Source: Aequorivita todarodis (GTDB lineage Bacteria; Bacteroidota; Bacteroidia; Flavobacteriales; Flavobacteriaceae). From it: a DNA stretch of 64,000 nt. Below, piece by piece: positions 1 to 7,586 of this stretch. The stretch is from the NCBI RefSeq assembly GCF_028561335.1, contig NZ_JAQQTG010000015.1, positions 65,433-129,432 of the forward strand, written 5' to 3'. The notes beneath the pieces are model-generated. The model saw only the letters and a program-made list of their open reading frames with translations. It had not been told where the DNA came from and searched no databases. The position numbers and the translations under genes were made by a program. Position 1 is the first letter of the stretch. The number at the start of each line of letters is the position of its first letter.

Positions 1-641
1 GCGTTGAAGTTCCCGGTTGCACCACCAAATTTTGCGGCACTTTTTACATCGTTCATCAAATCAAACTGTTCTTCAATGCGGACCACGAATACTTCAATTT
101 CTTTTCCCAAACGGGTTGGGGAAGCCGGCTGGCCGTGCGTTCTTGCAAGCATGGAAACCTGCGCCCACTCCTCGGAAAGTGCTTTCAGTTTGTTTTTTAC
201 CTCTACTAAAAGCGGCACATACACATTGTTTATGGCATCTTTCAAAGATAGTGGAATGGCCGTATTGTTTATATCCTGCGAAGTCAATCCAAAGTGGATA
301 AACTCTTTGTATTGCTGAAGTTTTAAAGCATCAAATTTTTCTTTGATGAAATATTCAACCGCTTTTACATCGTGGTTGGTAACCTTTTCGATCTCTTTAA
401 TTTTAATGGCATCCTGAACTGAAAAATTCAAGTAAAGCTCGCGTAATTCATGGAAAAGATTTCTGTTAAAATCCTTCAATTGCGGTAAATCCAGTTCCAC
501 CAAGGCGATAAAATATTCAATTTCCACCTGCACACGGTACCGTATGAGCGCTTCTTCAGAAAAAAACGGGATCAGGGCTGCGGTTTTTGGGGCGTATCTG
601 CCATCAATAGGCGAAATGGCTTGTAGAGCATTGGTGTACAT
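1..641 (-). CDS. purB: Adenylosuccinate lyase, N-terminal part (cut by window edge)
   Basis: This enzyme of purine synthesis removes fumarate from SAICAR and from adenylosuccinate in the cytoplasm. The visible 213 residues start MYTNALQAISPIDGRYA, the usual N-terminus of the family. They continue through LTSQDINNTA to the conserved loop MLARTHGQPASPTRLGKE, which carries a catalytic-region histidine. The ATG at 639-641 is chosen because the family begins with the short stretch before SPIDGRY and because a TATCTTTG promoter element lies 20 bp upstream. The C-terminal half, with the flexible serine loop, lies outside the window. Identification is secure from the motifs. Confidence 0.96.
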   Translation of the reverse strand, partial: MYTNALQAISPIDGRYAPKTAALIPFFSEEALIRYRVQVEIEYFIALVELDLPQLKDFNRNLFHELRELYLNFSVQDAIKIKEIEKVTNHDVKAVEYFIKEKFDALKLQQYKEFIHFGLTSQDINNTAIPLSLKDAINNVYVPLLVEVKNKLKALSEEWAQVSMLARTHGQPASPTRLGKEIEVFVVRIEEQFDLMNDVKSAAKFGGATGNFN

Positions 642-660
642 GGTTCAAAATTTAAAAGCG

Positions 661-668
661 CAAAGATA
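661..668 (-). promoter_or_regulatory. Bacteroidota -7 promoter element for purB
   Basis: Read on the minus strand this is TATCTTTG, a perfect TAnnTTTG, 20 bp before the purB ATG. No clear TTG -33 box is visible. Confidence 0.55.
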
Positions 669-823
669 CGAAACGCTGTCGAGTTATAAAGGAAGGGTTT
701 GCTTATTAAATTTGGAGCATTTATATGGTTTGTATTAACGGAATGCCAATAAAATCCCGTTTTAAGATAACGGATAGTTAAAAATAAGGCGGTTCAATAA
801 ACTTTAAGATTTCATTATAAATA

Positions 824-831
824 TAAGTTTG
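824..831 (+). promoter_or_regulatory. -7 promoter element for the Q/N-rich microprotein
   Basis: TAAGTTTG fits TAnnTTTG and stands about 60 bp before the ATG at 893. With the hairpin at 1052-1087 it brackets the small ORF as a self-contained transcription unit. Confidence 0.5.
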
Positions 832-892
832 GTTCGGGTTGTAATTTTAATGGTGAAAAGAAAAATGAATTATTAATTTAAAAAAAATTGTT

Positions 893-1009
893 ATGAGCAC
901 ACAAAATCAAGCCCAGCAAAGGAATCCTCAAAACCAACAACAAAACCAACAGAGGAATCCTCAAAACAGACCACAAAACCAACGTCGTCGTGAAGAGGAA
1001 GAAGAGTAG
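893..1009 (+). CDS. Q/N-rich 38-residue microprotein
   Basis: A 38-codon ORF whose product is almost only Gln, Asn, Arg and Glu. It opens MSTQNQAQQRNPQNQQQ, contains two copies of QRNPQN, and ends in a basic RRR followed by EEEEE. No domain is recognised; it is predicted to be disordered and cytoplasmic, without signal or membrane segment. The case for a real gene rests on context: a TAAGTTTG promoter element upstream, an ATG after an A-rich leader, and a rho-independent terminator about 40 bp after the TAG. Function is unknown. RNA or nucleoid binding is conceivable from the charge pattern but is only a guess. Confidence 0.55.
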   Translation: MSTQNQAQQRNPQNQQQNQQRNPQNRPQNQRRREEEEE

Positions 1010-1051
1010 ATGGTAAGTTTTAAGAATGTGTATCCGGTTTTTGGATACGGC

Positions 1052-1087
1052 GAAACCCCTTAATCAACACAATGAGAAAGGGGTTTC
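1052..1087 (+). terminator. Terminator after the Q/N-rich microprotein
   Basis: Perfect 10-bp stem GAAACCCCTT / AAGGGGTTTC with a 16-nt loop, followed by TTATTG. A smaller hairpin (GTATCC/GGATAC, 1030-1048) precedes it. Confidence 0.7.
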
Positions 1088-1396
1088 TTATTGTGGGGAT
1101 ATAAAAAATAGTGAATCAACAAATATATTGAAAATTATGGGTTTTAGGACAAGATTTTAATATTTTGTGTTAATTGAACAGCGTAATTATTGATATTTTG
1201 GCTAAACAGTTGAATACCTACATTTTTTCAACTGCAAAACCCTTCCGGAGCTCGCTGCACGGAAGGGTTTTATATTTATGGAAATTTACGGATTCACTTA
1301 AAATACTATTTTAAGTTAATCATTTATCTTTTTGAGTTAAGCAAATTCAGCTTGTTGTTATACATTGGCCTTGTAAAGAATTGCTATGAAGAAGTG
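1088..1396 (+). other. Gene-free stretch with two adjacent hairpins, possible small RNA end
   Basis: No credible ORF is seen. At 1209-1234 AGTTGAA pairs with TTCAACT. Directly after it, at 1236-1271, a 12-bp perfect stem AAAACCCTTCCG / CGGAAGGGTTTT is followed by a T-rich run. That is a strong terminator with no gene in front of it on the plus strand. It may end a small RNA of unknown start, or read-through from the microprotein unit. Confidence 0.35.
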
Positions 1397-1434
1397 AAAA
1401 CCCCGGGTCAAATTTTATGTTGACTGGGGTTTTT
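1397..1434 (-). terminator. Terminator of the AraC regulator gene
   Basis: AAAACCCC and GTCA pair with TGAC and GGGGTTTT around an AT-rich loop, and the stem ends at the stop codon of the minus-strand gene. It is symmetric enough to work in both directions. Confidence 0.6.
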
Positions 1435-2476
1435 ATTTGTTCCGCTGTTTTTTCCGAAATTCTGACGGGGAGATGCTGTGTTTTTCCTTGAAAATCTTTG
1501 AAAAATAGCTTTTACTGCTCAAGCCAATGGCGCTTACAATTTCAGAAATACTTAAATCTGTCTTGGTCAATAAGTTATAAGCCGCGTCCAGTCGTGTTTT
1601 TTGCACGTAGTTATTTACCGTTGTACCATACAATTTTTTGAAACCTTGCTGCAGTTTGTTCACGTTCAGACCAGCTTCCCTGGCTAAGATTTCCACCGTT
1701 GGGACATCAGAGATATTGCTTTCAATAAGGCTGGAAATATGGTTTATTTGTTTCAGTTCCGAGGAGCGTAGGAGGGTGCGGCTGCCTTCGTCCTTTTTGT
1801 CATCTTGATATTGCAGGATTTGATGGGTTAAAATCTGGTAGGCCATGCCTTCCAAAAAGAGTTTTCGCGTAAAGTTTTCAGAAGTGAACTCGCGCATCCC
1901 GGTTAAAATATCAGAAATGCTAAGACTGTAGTTTCCACTGTAATAAAAGGCGCCCTTGGCTTTAACATCCTTAAAAAGTTGTTCCAGTTCGTCATCAAGG
2001 CTCTTAATGTCGCACGCCATTTTTGCCTGAAACTTTTCCCTTTCAATTTCCAGGCTGTTCACCGTTATTCTCTGGTTGGCCTTAAATAATAACACATGCC
2101 CATTGCGTTTGCTACTGGCCACGATTGCATTTTGGAATTGTTCAATGGTATGCAGCTCGTCCTCGTTTTCAAAACGGTGCCGCAAAATTCCTTCTACGGT
2201 ATAAAGAAATTTTAAGGGGTGAATGTTGTTTACCACAAAGTGTATTTCCATATCCTCGTTGAAAAGGCAATCGTACTGAATGAGCCCCAGACCGCCTTCA
2301 AAGTTGATGCCGCGGATGGTCCCCTCGCCGACCGGGGATGGCAATTTTAGCAAGTATTCATCGCAATTTTCTGAAAATGGAATATTGAAAACCTTGGCGA
2401 TGTCCCGAATTACATCTTTAAGCGGGAGCGAGTTGACCTGGATAGCATTCATGAAAAGGTTGTTTTGTGGTGCCAA
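1433..2476 (-). CDS. AraC-family transcriptional regulator, soluble
   Basis: 347 residues. The last 100 or so form two helix-turn-helix units of the AraC/XylS family: VEILAREAGLNVNKLQQGFK, then the signature region ISEIVSAIGLSSKSYFSKIF and PSEFRKKQ. The first 240 residues are an uncharacterised sensor region without membrane segments or a recognised ligand fold, so the effector is unknown. A second in-frame ATG eight codons in (first base 2452, MNAIQVNSL) is an equally likely start because no ribosome-binding site decides between them. It is transcribed alone and ended by the hairpin at 1397-1434. Targets cannot be inferred; the nearest minus-strand gene upstream is a small membrane peptide with its own terminator. 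Confidence 0.85.
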   Translation of the reverse strand: MAPQNNLFMNAIQVNSLPLKDVIRDIAKVFNIPFSENCDEYLLKLPSPVGEGTIRGINFEGGLGLIQYDCLFNEDMEIHFVVNNIHPLKFLYTVEGILRHRFENEDELHTIEQFQNAIVASSKRNGHVLLFKANQRITVNSLEIEREKFQAKMACDIKSLDDELEQLFKDVKAKGAFYYSGNYSLSISDILTGMREFTSENFTRKLFLEGMAYQILTHQILQYQDDKKDEGSRTLLRSSELKQINHISSLIESNISDVPTVEILAREAGLNVNKLQQGFKKLYGTTVNNYVQKTRLDAAYNLLTKTDLSISEIVSAIGLSSKSYFSKIFKEKHSISPSEFRKKQRNK

Positions 2477-2590
2477 AATACTATTATGAAACCAAATGTT
2501 TTACTACATATCGTTTCAATATTTAACGCATTTACTTTTAACATCCTAAGATATTGCTTTAAAATAGGTTATGCTAATTGTTTTAAAGTA

Positions 2591-2621
2591 AAAAACCGAC
2601 AAAGTGTTTCTTGCCGGTTTT
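2591..2621 (-). terminator. Terminator after the small membrane peptide gene
   Basis: On the minus strand AAAACCGGCA pairs with TGTCGGTTTT (one bulge) and is followed by a T run. It lies 25 bp after the stop at 2646. Confidence 0.6.
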
Positions 2622-2645
2622 GCAGTAAATCCTTAAAACGTAATC

Positions 2646-2822
2646 TTATTCATAATAGCGCTTTCTTTTTTTGCGCCGTTCCATAAAAAAGGAAATCACC
2701 AAAAGAGCAGCCAAAACATAAAATGCTGCTTTGGCGGGTTCAATGGGGCCGAATCCCAAACCTAAAAAACCGAGAATGGCTGCCACCACTGTCAGAAAAA
2801 AAAGAAGGATTGTCCAAAACAT
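2646..2822 (-). CDS. Small two-helix membrane protein, DUF1328-like
   Basis: 58 residues: MFWTILLFFLTVVAAILGFL, a glycine-rich turn GLGFGP, a second hydrophobic helix (about 33-46) and a basic tail ERRKKRKRYYE. Length, the first helix with its AAILGF motif and the second helix match DUF1328 (YtjA-type) inner-membrane peptides, whose function is not established. The tail rich in Arg and Lys predicts both ends on the cytoplasmic side. A TATCTTTA element (near the TAnnTTTG consensus) lies at 2868-2875 and a terminator follows at 2591-2621, so the gene appears monocistronic. Confidence 0.7.
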   Translation of the reverse strand: MFWTILLFFLTVVAAILGFLGLGFGPIEPAKAAFYVLAALLVISFFMERRKKRKRYYE

Positions 2823-3191
2823 ACTGAGGAAGTTTAGAGGTCTGTAAACAGTTAATTGTCAATCTCATAAAGATATTAACTTGCTGAAGATTTAACTAAT
2901 TGTATTCAAATAATTTTTAACGTATTACAATAAAGTTTACCAAAAAATTATTGTGCCGAAAGCTGCCCGTACTGAAAACAGAAATCTCTTTTGAAGAACG
3001 GAATAGGTACCTTGAAGGAGTTCTTTGCTGTTTTTCGATTTTTGTTTTTATGCTGTTTTTTTTTAAACCTTTTGTAGCTCCAAATATTACTTGAAATTGT
3101 TTCGCAATTGATATTTTTAAAAAGTATTTGTTTAATAGAAGCACTAATATTGGCGTATCAAGTTGCTAAGGTGCCCGTTTTTCAAATATAT
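2823..3191. other. 369-bp intergenic stretch
   Basis: AT-rich DNA between the start of the small membrane peptide and the 3' end of catalase. Only the near-consensus TATCTTTA element (2868-2875, minus) is recognisable. A 75-codon minus-strand ORF here is Lys/Phe-rich with no family resemblance and is not called. No clear catalase terminator is seen. Confidence 0.4.
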
Positions 3192-4655
3192 TTATGACAA
3201 ATCCAAATCGGCAATGTTGATGCCCAATGCCTTTGCAACGCCTTTTCCGTATTCCGGGTCTGCTTTATAGCAATTCCCAATATGTCTTTCTTGAATAAAT
3301 TTTTCGGCACCTCCAATTTGCCGCGCCGTATTATTGAACAATACTTGTTGTTGTTCTGAAGACATTATCCTAAATAAATTTCCCGGTTGTGTGTAGTAAT
3401 CTTCGTCCTCTCTATGGTCGTAATGAAAGGCATCGCCCTCTAAAGCCAATGGAGGCTCTGCAAACTCTTTGCTTTCCGCCCACTGCCCATAGCTATTTGG
3501 TTCGTAATGAAGCGTTGCTCCTTCGTTGCCGTCCACGCGCATGGTCCCATCGCGGTGCGGGTTGTGAAATGGGCATTTCGGTTTATTGACGGGAATTTGA
3601 TAATGATTTACTCCCAATCTATAGCGTTGTGCATCGCCGTAAGAGAACAAGCGGCCTTGCAACATTCTGTCTGGTGAAAACCCAATACCGGGAACTACAT
3701 TGGCAGGATTAAAAGCTACTTGCTCCACATCTGCAAAGTAATTTTCTGGATTTTTGTTGAGTTCCATCACGCCAACATCCTTCAATGGATAATCTCCGTG
3801 CGGCCACACTTTAGTCAAGTCGAAAGGATTGAAGCGATACTCTTTTGCATCTGCTTCGGGCATAATTTGCACTTTTAAATACCATTTTGGGAAATCACCA
3901 TTTTCAATAGCATCAAACAAATCACGCTGATGGCTTTCCCTGTCTTTTCCCACGATGCTTTCCGCTTCGGCATCAGTTAAATTTTTAATTCCCTGCGCGG
4001 TCTTAAAGTGAAATTTTACCCAGAAACGTTCGTTGTCGGCATTTAAAAAACTAAAGGTGTGGCTTCCATAACCATTCATATGTCTATATGATTTTGGGAT
4101 ACCTCTTTCACTCATCGTAATGGTAACTTGGTGCAAGGCTTCAGGCAAAAGGGTCCAAAAGTCCCAGTTATTATTTGCGCTTCTTAAGTTGGTTTTTGGG
4201 TCGCGTTTTACGGCCTTGTTAAGGTCTGGAAATTTGTAGGGATCTTTCATGAAGAAAACAGGCGTGTTGTTCCCTGCCAGATCCCAATTGCCTTCTTCGG
4301 TATAAAATTTTAGTGCGAAACCCCTAATATCCCTTTCTGCATCTGCTGCGCCTCTTTCTCCGGCAACAGTTGAAAAGCGGGCAAACATCTCTGTTTTTTT
4401 ACCGATTTCAGAAAATATTTTGGCTTTCGTATATTTGGTAATGTCGTGGGTTACGGTAAATGTACCAAAGGCTCCTGAACCTTTTGCGTGCATTCTTCTT
4501 TCGGGGATTACTTCTCTGTCAAAATGAGCCAATTTTTCTAGAAACCAAAAATCTTCTAAAAGCATTGGCCCTCTTTTCCCTGCTGTTTTTACGTTTTGAT
4601 TTTCTGCAATTGGCCTACCCGATACAGATGTTAGCTTTTTCTTTTCGTCTTTCAT
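3192..4655 (-). CDS. katA: Catalase, small-subunit monofunctional heme type
   Basis: 487 residues, the normal size of clade-3 catalases, decomposing hydrogen peroxide in the cytoplasm. Seen: the active-site histidine in [15 protein letters not shown] (His56), the distal asparagine in [11 protein letters not shown], and the heme-ligand tyrosine in [14 protein letters not shown]. The ATG at 4653-4655 ([10 protein letters not shown]) is preferred over an in-frame start 27 codons upstream, because that extension is unlike any catalase N-terminus. A TAGCTTTG promoter element lies about 100 bp upstream of the chosen start. The gene stands alone. Other peroxide and superoxide enzymes (tpx, ahpC, sodC) lie in the window but in separate units. 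Confidence 0.97.
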   Translation of the reverse strand: MKDEKKKLTSVSGRPIAENQNVKTAGKRGPMLLEDFWFLEKLAHFDREVIPERRMHAKGSGAFGTFTVTHDITKYTKAKIFSEIGKKTEMFARFSTVAGERGAADAERDIRGFALKFYTEEGNWDLAGNNTPVFFMKDPYKFPDLNKAVKRDPKTNLRSANNNWDFWTLLPEALHQVTITMSERGIPKSYRHMNGYGSHTFSFLNADNERFWVKFHFKTAQGIKNLTDAEAESIVGKDRESHQRDLFDAIENGDFPKWYLKVQIMPEADAKEYRFNPFDLTKVWPHGDYPLKDVGVMELNKNPENYFADVEQVAFNPANVVPGIGFSPDRMLQGRLFSYGDAQRYRLGVNHYQIPVNKPKCPFHNPHRDGTMRVDGNEGATLHYEPNSYGQWAESKEFAEPPLALEGDAFHYDHREDEDYYTQPGNLFRIMSSEQQQVLFNNTARQIGGAEKFIQERHIGNCYKADPEYGKGVAKALGINIADLDLS

Positions 4656-5100
4656 AATATTCAGTTTATAATTTGTAACTCGATTCGTTTTTAATGGCAG
4701 GCAACATTTTGATGATCGCAAATAGTTTTTAGCCACAATATACCGTTACTTTCAAAGCTACAATATTTTCCTGATTTCTGCACCACTACCACGAGGGTTT
4801 CAATCTTGGCATTCAGTATTTTAACTTTCTTTCCCAGTACGGCAATGGTTTTATATATTTCTTATTGTTTGAAGGTAAAAGGGTGTTAAGCCTGTTTTTA
4901 CATTTTTGTTCGTTTTGGGTAGCTGGAATCCCTTGCGGCATTTTTTTTTGATGCTTTTTTTTCGAAATATGAAACTGTGTTGTCCAATGGAGCAAAATGG
5001 GTCAATTTACCATTTTCGTTTACAATATATTCAATTGCAATCCTTTTGGCTATGTCCAAGAGTTTTGAAAAGTTTAATTTAAAATAAAAAATAGCCTCGC
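4656..5100. other. 445-bp intergenic stretch between acs and katA
   Basis: It contains the katA promoter element (4753-4760) and otherwise no convincing gene. A minus-strand reading frame at 4898-5134 overlaps the acs end and has some protein-like composition, but it has no recognised family and no start signal. Confidence 0.4.
4753..4760 (-). promoter_or_regulatory. -7 promoter element for katA
   Basis: On the minus strand TAGCTTTG fits TAnnTTTG and gives a 5' leader of about 90 nt before the katA ATG. Confidence 0.45.
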
Positions 5101-7008
5101 TTAAGCCGTCCCATCCATAATCTCCTGAACACATTCAGGATTGAGCAGCGTAGAAATATCGCCCAGATTGCTGGTGTCCTTCTCGGCAATCTTTCTAAGA
5201 ATACGGCGCATTATTTTGCCGCTTCGGGTTTTTGGGAGGCCCTTTACAAACTGAATTTTGTCTAATTTGGCAATGGGGCCAATATGTTCGGTTATTATCT
5301 GGTTTATCTCTTTGCGCAGGTTTTCATGCAGCCTGCTCTCGCCTGTTTCCTTAAGTATTACGAACCCATAAAGTGCATTTCCTTTCACATCATGCGGAAA
5401 GCCCACAATGGCGCTTTCTGCAACCGCTGGGTGTTCGTTTACGGCATCTTCAATAGGGGCGGTGCCCAAATTGTGTCCAGAAACAATAATTACATCGTCC
5501 ACACGGCCGGTGATCCGGTAATAACCCGTGCTGTCGCGCAAAGCACCATCTCCCGAGAAATACTTGTTTTTAAAAGTCGAAAAATAGGTTTCGCGGTAGC
5601 GCTCGTGGTTGCCCCATATGGTTCGGGCCATTCCCGGCCAGGGAAACTTTATACATAGACGACCATTAACTAGGTTGCCTTTAAGCTCGTCGCCGTTTTC
5701 ATCCATAAGTGCAGGCTGCACTCCGGGTAGCGGCAGCGTAGCATACGTGGGAATGGTGGGCGTGGCGTAGGGAATGGGCGAAATCATAATGCCGCCCGTT
5801 TCCGTCTGCCACCACGTATCTACAATGGGGCAGTTTTTTTTCCCGATATTATCGTTGTACCAATGCCAAGCCTCCTCATTGATGGGCTCGCCTACACTGC
5901 CCAATATTTTAAGGGAAGAAAGATCATAGTTTTCCGAAAAATCCAGACGTTCCTTTGCCAAGGCACGGATAGCAGTTGGAGCGGTATAAAACTGGTTTAC
6001 TTTGTGCTTTTGGACAATATCCCAAAAGCGTCCAAAATCTGGATAGGAGGGAACGCCCTCAAACATGAGGGTTGTGGCACCATTTGCCAAAGGGCCGTAC
6101 ACTATGTAACTATGGCCTGTGATCCAGCCAATATCTGCCGTACACCAAAACACGTCGTTTTCGCGGTATTGGAAAACGTTTTTAAAAGTATAGGCCGTAT
6201 AGACCATATAACCGGCAGTGGTATGTACCATTCCTTTAGGTTTTCCGGTACTTCCGGAAGTGTAGAGAATAAACAACGGGTCTTCGGCATCCATAATTTC
6301 GGGAATGCATTCGCTGTTTGCTTCCTCAAGCAAAGGTTGAAGCCATTTGTCGCGATTTGGTGCCATAGTTATTTCACTATTGATGCGTTTTGCCACCAAA
6401 ACGGTTTTCACCCCTGGACAGGATTGCAAGGCTTCGTCCACGATACCTTTTAAATCTATTGTTTTATTGCCGCGGTAGGAACCATCGCTGGTGATGACCA
6501 TTTTGCAGTCAGAATCATTAATCCGAGTGTGAAGCGCCGTAGAAGAAAACCCTGCAAATACCACGGAATGTATGGCGCCAATTCGCGCACAGGCCAACAA
6601 TGAAACCGCCAGTTCAGGAATCATAGGCAAATAGATACACACCCGATCTCCTTTTTTTACGCCGTGGTCCAGCAAGACGTTTGCAAACCTACAAACGCGG
6701 TCGTGGAGCTGTTTATAGGTAATATGCTCCGCTTGCTCGGAAGGGTCGTTGGGTTCAAAGATAATGGCGGTTTTGTCGCCACGGGTATAAAGATGTCTGT
6801 CTATACAGTTTTCGGAAACATTCAGTTTTGCGCCTTTGTACCATGAAACTTCAGGTTTGGAAAGGTCATACTCCAAAACTTGGTCCCAGCGTTTGCGCCA
6901 CAAAAAATTTTCCTCGGCTATTTCTTCCCAAAAATTTTCGGGATCGCGGACGGATTTTCTATAAACCTGAAAATATTCTTCTAAGTTTTTTATGTGGTAA
7001 TTGCTCAT
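5101..7008 (-). CDS. acs: Acetyl-CoA synthetase, AMP-forming
   Basis: 635 residues, full length. It activates acetate with ATP and CoA to acetyl-CoA in the cytoplasm. Seen in order: an N-terminal ACS extension (YFQVYRKSVRDPENFWEEIA), the P-loop-like YTSGSTGKPKGMVHT, DTWWQTETGG, the hinge region GRVDDVIIVSGHNLGTAPIE, and LPKTRSGKIMRRILRKIA. The lysine in the last motif is the catalytic residue that is reversibly acetylated in this family. The ATG at 7006-7008 gives the standard N-terminus. It stands alone between katA and tRNA-Ser with no partner such as actP nearby. It would recapture acetate and can supply the TCA cycle alongside the beta-oxidation genes at 56-62 kb. Confidence 0.97.
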   Translation of the reverse strand: MSNYHIKNLEEYFQVYRKSVRDPENFWEEIAEENFLWRKRWDQVLEYDLSKPEVSWYKGAKLNVSENCIDRHLYTRGDKTAIIFEPNDPSEQAEHITYKQLHDRVCRFANVLLDHGVKKGDRVCIYLPMIPELAVSLLACARIGAIHSVVFAGFSSTALHTRINDSDCKMVITSDGSYRGNKTIDLKGIVDEALQSCPGVKTVLVAKRINSEITMAPNRDKWLQPLLEEANSECIPEIMDAEDPLFILYTSGSTGKPKGMVHTTAGYMVYTAYTFKNVFQYRENDVFWCTADIGWITGHSYIVYGPLANGATTLMFEGVPSYPDFGRFWDIVQKHKVNQFYTAPTAIRALAKERLDFSENYDLSSLKILGSVGEPINEEAWHWYNDNIGKKNCPIVDTWWQTETGGIMISPIPYATPTIPTYATLPLPGVQPALMDENGDELKGNLVNGRLCIKFPWPGMARTIWGNHERYRETYFSTFKNKYFSGDGALRDSTGYYRITGRVDDVIIVSGHNLGTAPIEDAVNEHPAVAESAIVGFPHDVKGNALYGFVILKETGESRLHENLRKEINQIITEHIGPIAKLDKIQFVKGLPKTRSGKIMRRILRKIAEKDTSNLGDISTLLNPECVQEIMDGTA

Positions 7009-7187
7009 AATTAAAAGGATTTGTGGAGTTATTCTGAAAATGAACGATTTGATTCAGAAATATATTTAATTATGATGAGTCTTAAAACGAAAAGGTGAAT
7101 TTTGTGATATAATATTTCAGAAACCGTCTAATGAACAGGAGTTGGCAAACTTTCTTTTGTATGCGAAAAAATATCGTCTAAAATAAA

Positions 7188-7220
7188 AAAGCCCGATAAA
7201 CACAGTGTTTATCGGGCTTT
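7188..7220 (-). terminator. Strong terminator after tRNA-Ser
   Basis: A perfect 16-bp stem (AAAGCCCGATAAACAC with its complement) and a one-base centre lie 4 nt after the tRNA 3' end on the minus strand, followed by U-rich sequence. Confidence 0.85.
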
Positions 7221-7223
7221 CAG

Positions 7224-7308
7224 CGGAGAAAGAGGGATTCGAACCCCCGGAGGTGTGACCCTCAACAGTTTTCAAGACTGCCGCATTCGACCACTCTGCC
7301 ATTTCTCC
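7224..7308 (-). tRNA. tRNA-Ser (anticodon UGA)
   Basis: 85 nt. Acceptor arms GGAGAAA (7302-7308) and TTTCTCC (7225-7231) pair perfectly. The D-arm region is TGGCAGAGTGGTCGAATGC. The anticodon stem-loop CAGTCTTGAAAACTG carries TGA. There is a long variable arm typical of serine tRNA, then the T arm GGGGGTTCGAATCCC. The discriminator base is G and CCA is not encoded. It is followed at once by a terminator and preceded by a TATATTTG promoter about 100 bp upstream. Confidence 0.97.
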
Positions 7309-7375
7309 AGTGGTTTACCGTGGGAGGCGGTTTTGCCGCTTCGACCTCCCGAAAACTATCGGGATCTCCAGTGGT
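7304..7375. repeat. 11-bp direct repeats around a hairpin, upstream of tRNA-Ser
   Basis: TCTCCAGTGGT occurs at 7304-7314 (overlapping the tRNA 5' end) and again at 7365-7375. The 50 bp between them hold GGGAGG/CCTCCC with an inner CGG/CCG stem, and a degenerate copy of the TCCCGATAGCTATCGGGA palindrome seen intact at 50777. The layout resembles a small palindromic insertion with target duplication, or a 61-bp tandem duplication of the tRNA leader. Confidence 0.5.
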
Positions 7376-7408
7376 ATGCGTTCTTTAAGCGTTTTGCTTA
7401 AGAGGTTG

Positions 7409-7416
7409 CAAATATA
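7409..7416 (-). promoter_or_regulatory. -7 promoter element for tRNA-Ser
   Basis: On the minus strand TATATTTG fits TAnnTTTG, about 100 bp before the mature tRNA 5' end. The leader between carries two hairpins that RNase P processing would remove. Confidence 0.55.
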
Positions 7417-7535
7417 GAAAGCTTTTTTGAAATATTCTAATCCTTTTTTGATGTTTTTAGTCGTGGAAGACAATCACCCAAAAATCTGCATATATGCTCA
7501 ATAAAACTTAGGGAAAGCCTCCAAAAATATTCATA

Positions 7536-7543
7536 TAAATTTG
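7536..7543 (+). promoter_or_regulatory. -7 promoter element for the hybrid two-component gene
   Basis: TAAATTTG fits TAnnTTTG and lies 43 bp before the ATG at 7587. No good -33 TTG is seen. Confidence 0.45.
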
Positions 7544-7586
7544 GCTGTAATATTTTTAGTAACTTTCATTCGCAAACCAACCCTTA

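Noticed and set aside
544-738. A plus-strand ORF over the purB start
   Set aside because: It is antisense to the conserved N-terminus of purB and to its promoter; no independent support.
2917-3144. A 75-codon minus-strand ORF in the gap before katA
   Set aside because: Lys/Ile/Phe-rich translation of AT-rich DNA, no signal, no family and no promoter.
4898-5134. A 78-codon minus-strand frame between acs and katA with some protein-like stretches (for example IAIEYIVNENGKLTHF)
   Set aside because: It begins inside the 3' end of acs in another frame, has no promoter element or recognised family, and its N-terminal part is clearly acs shadow. It may be a relic but cannot be supported.
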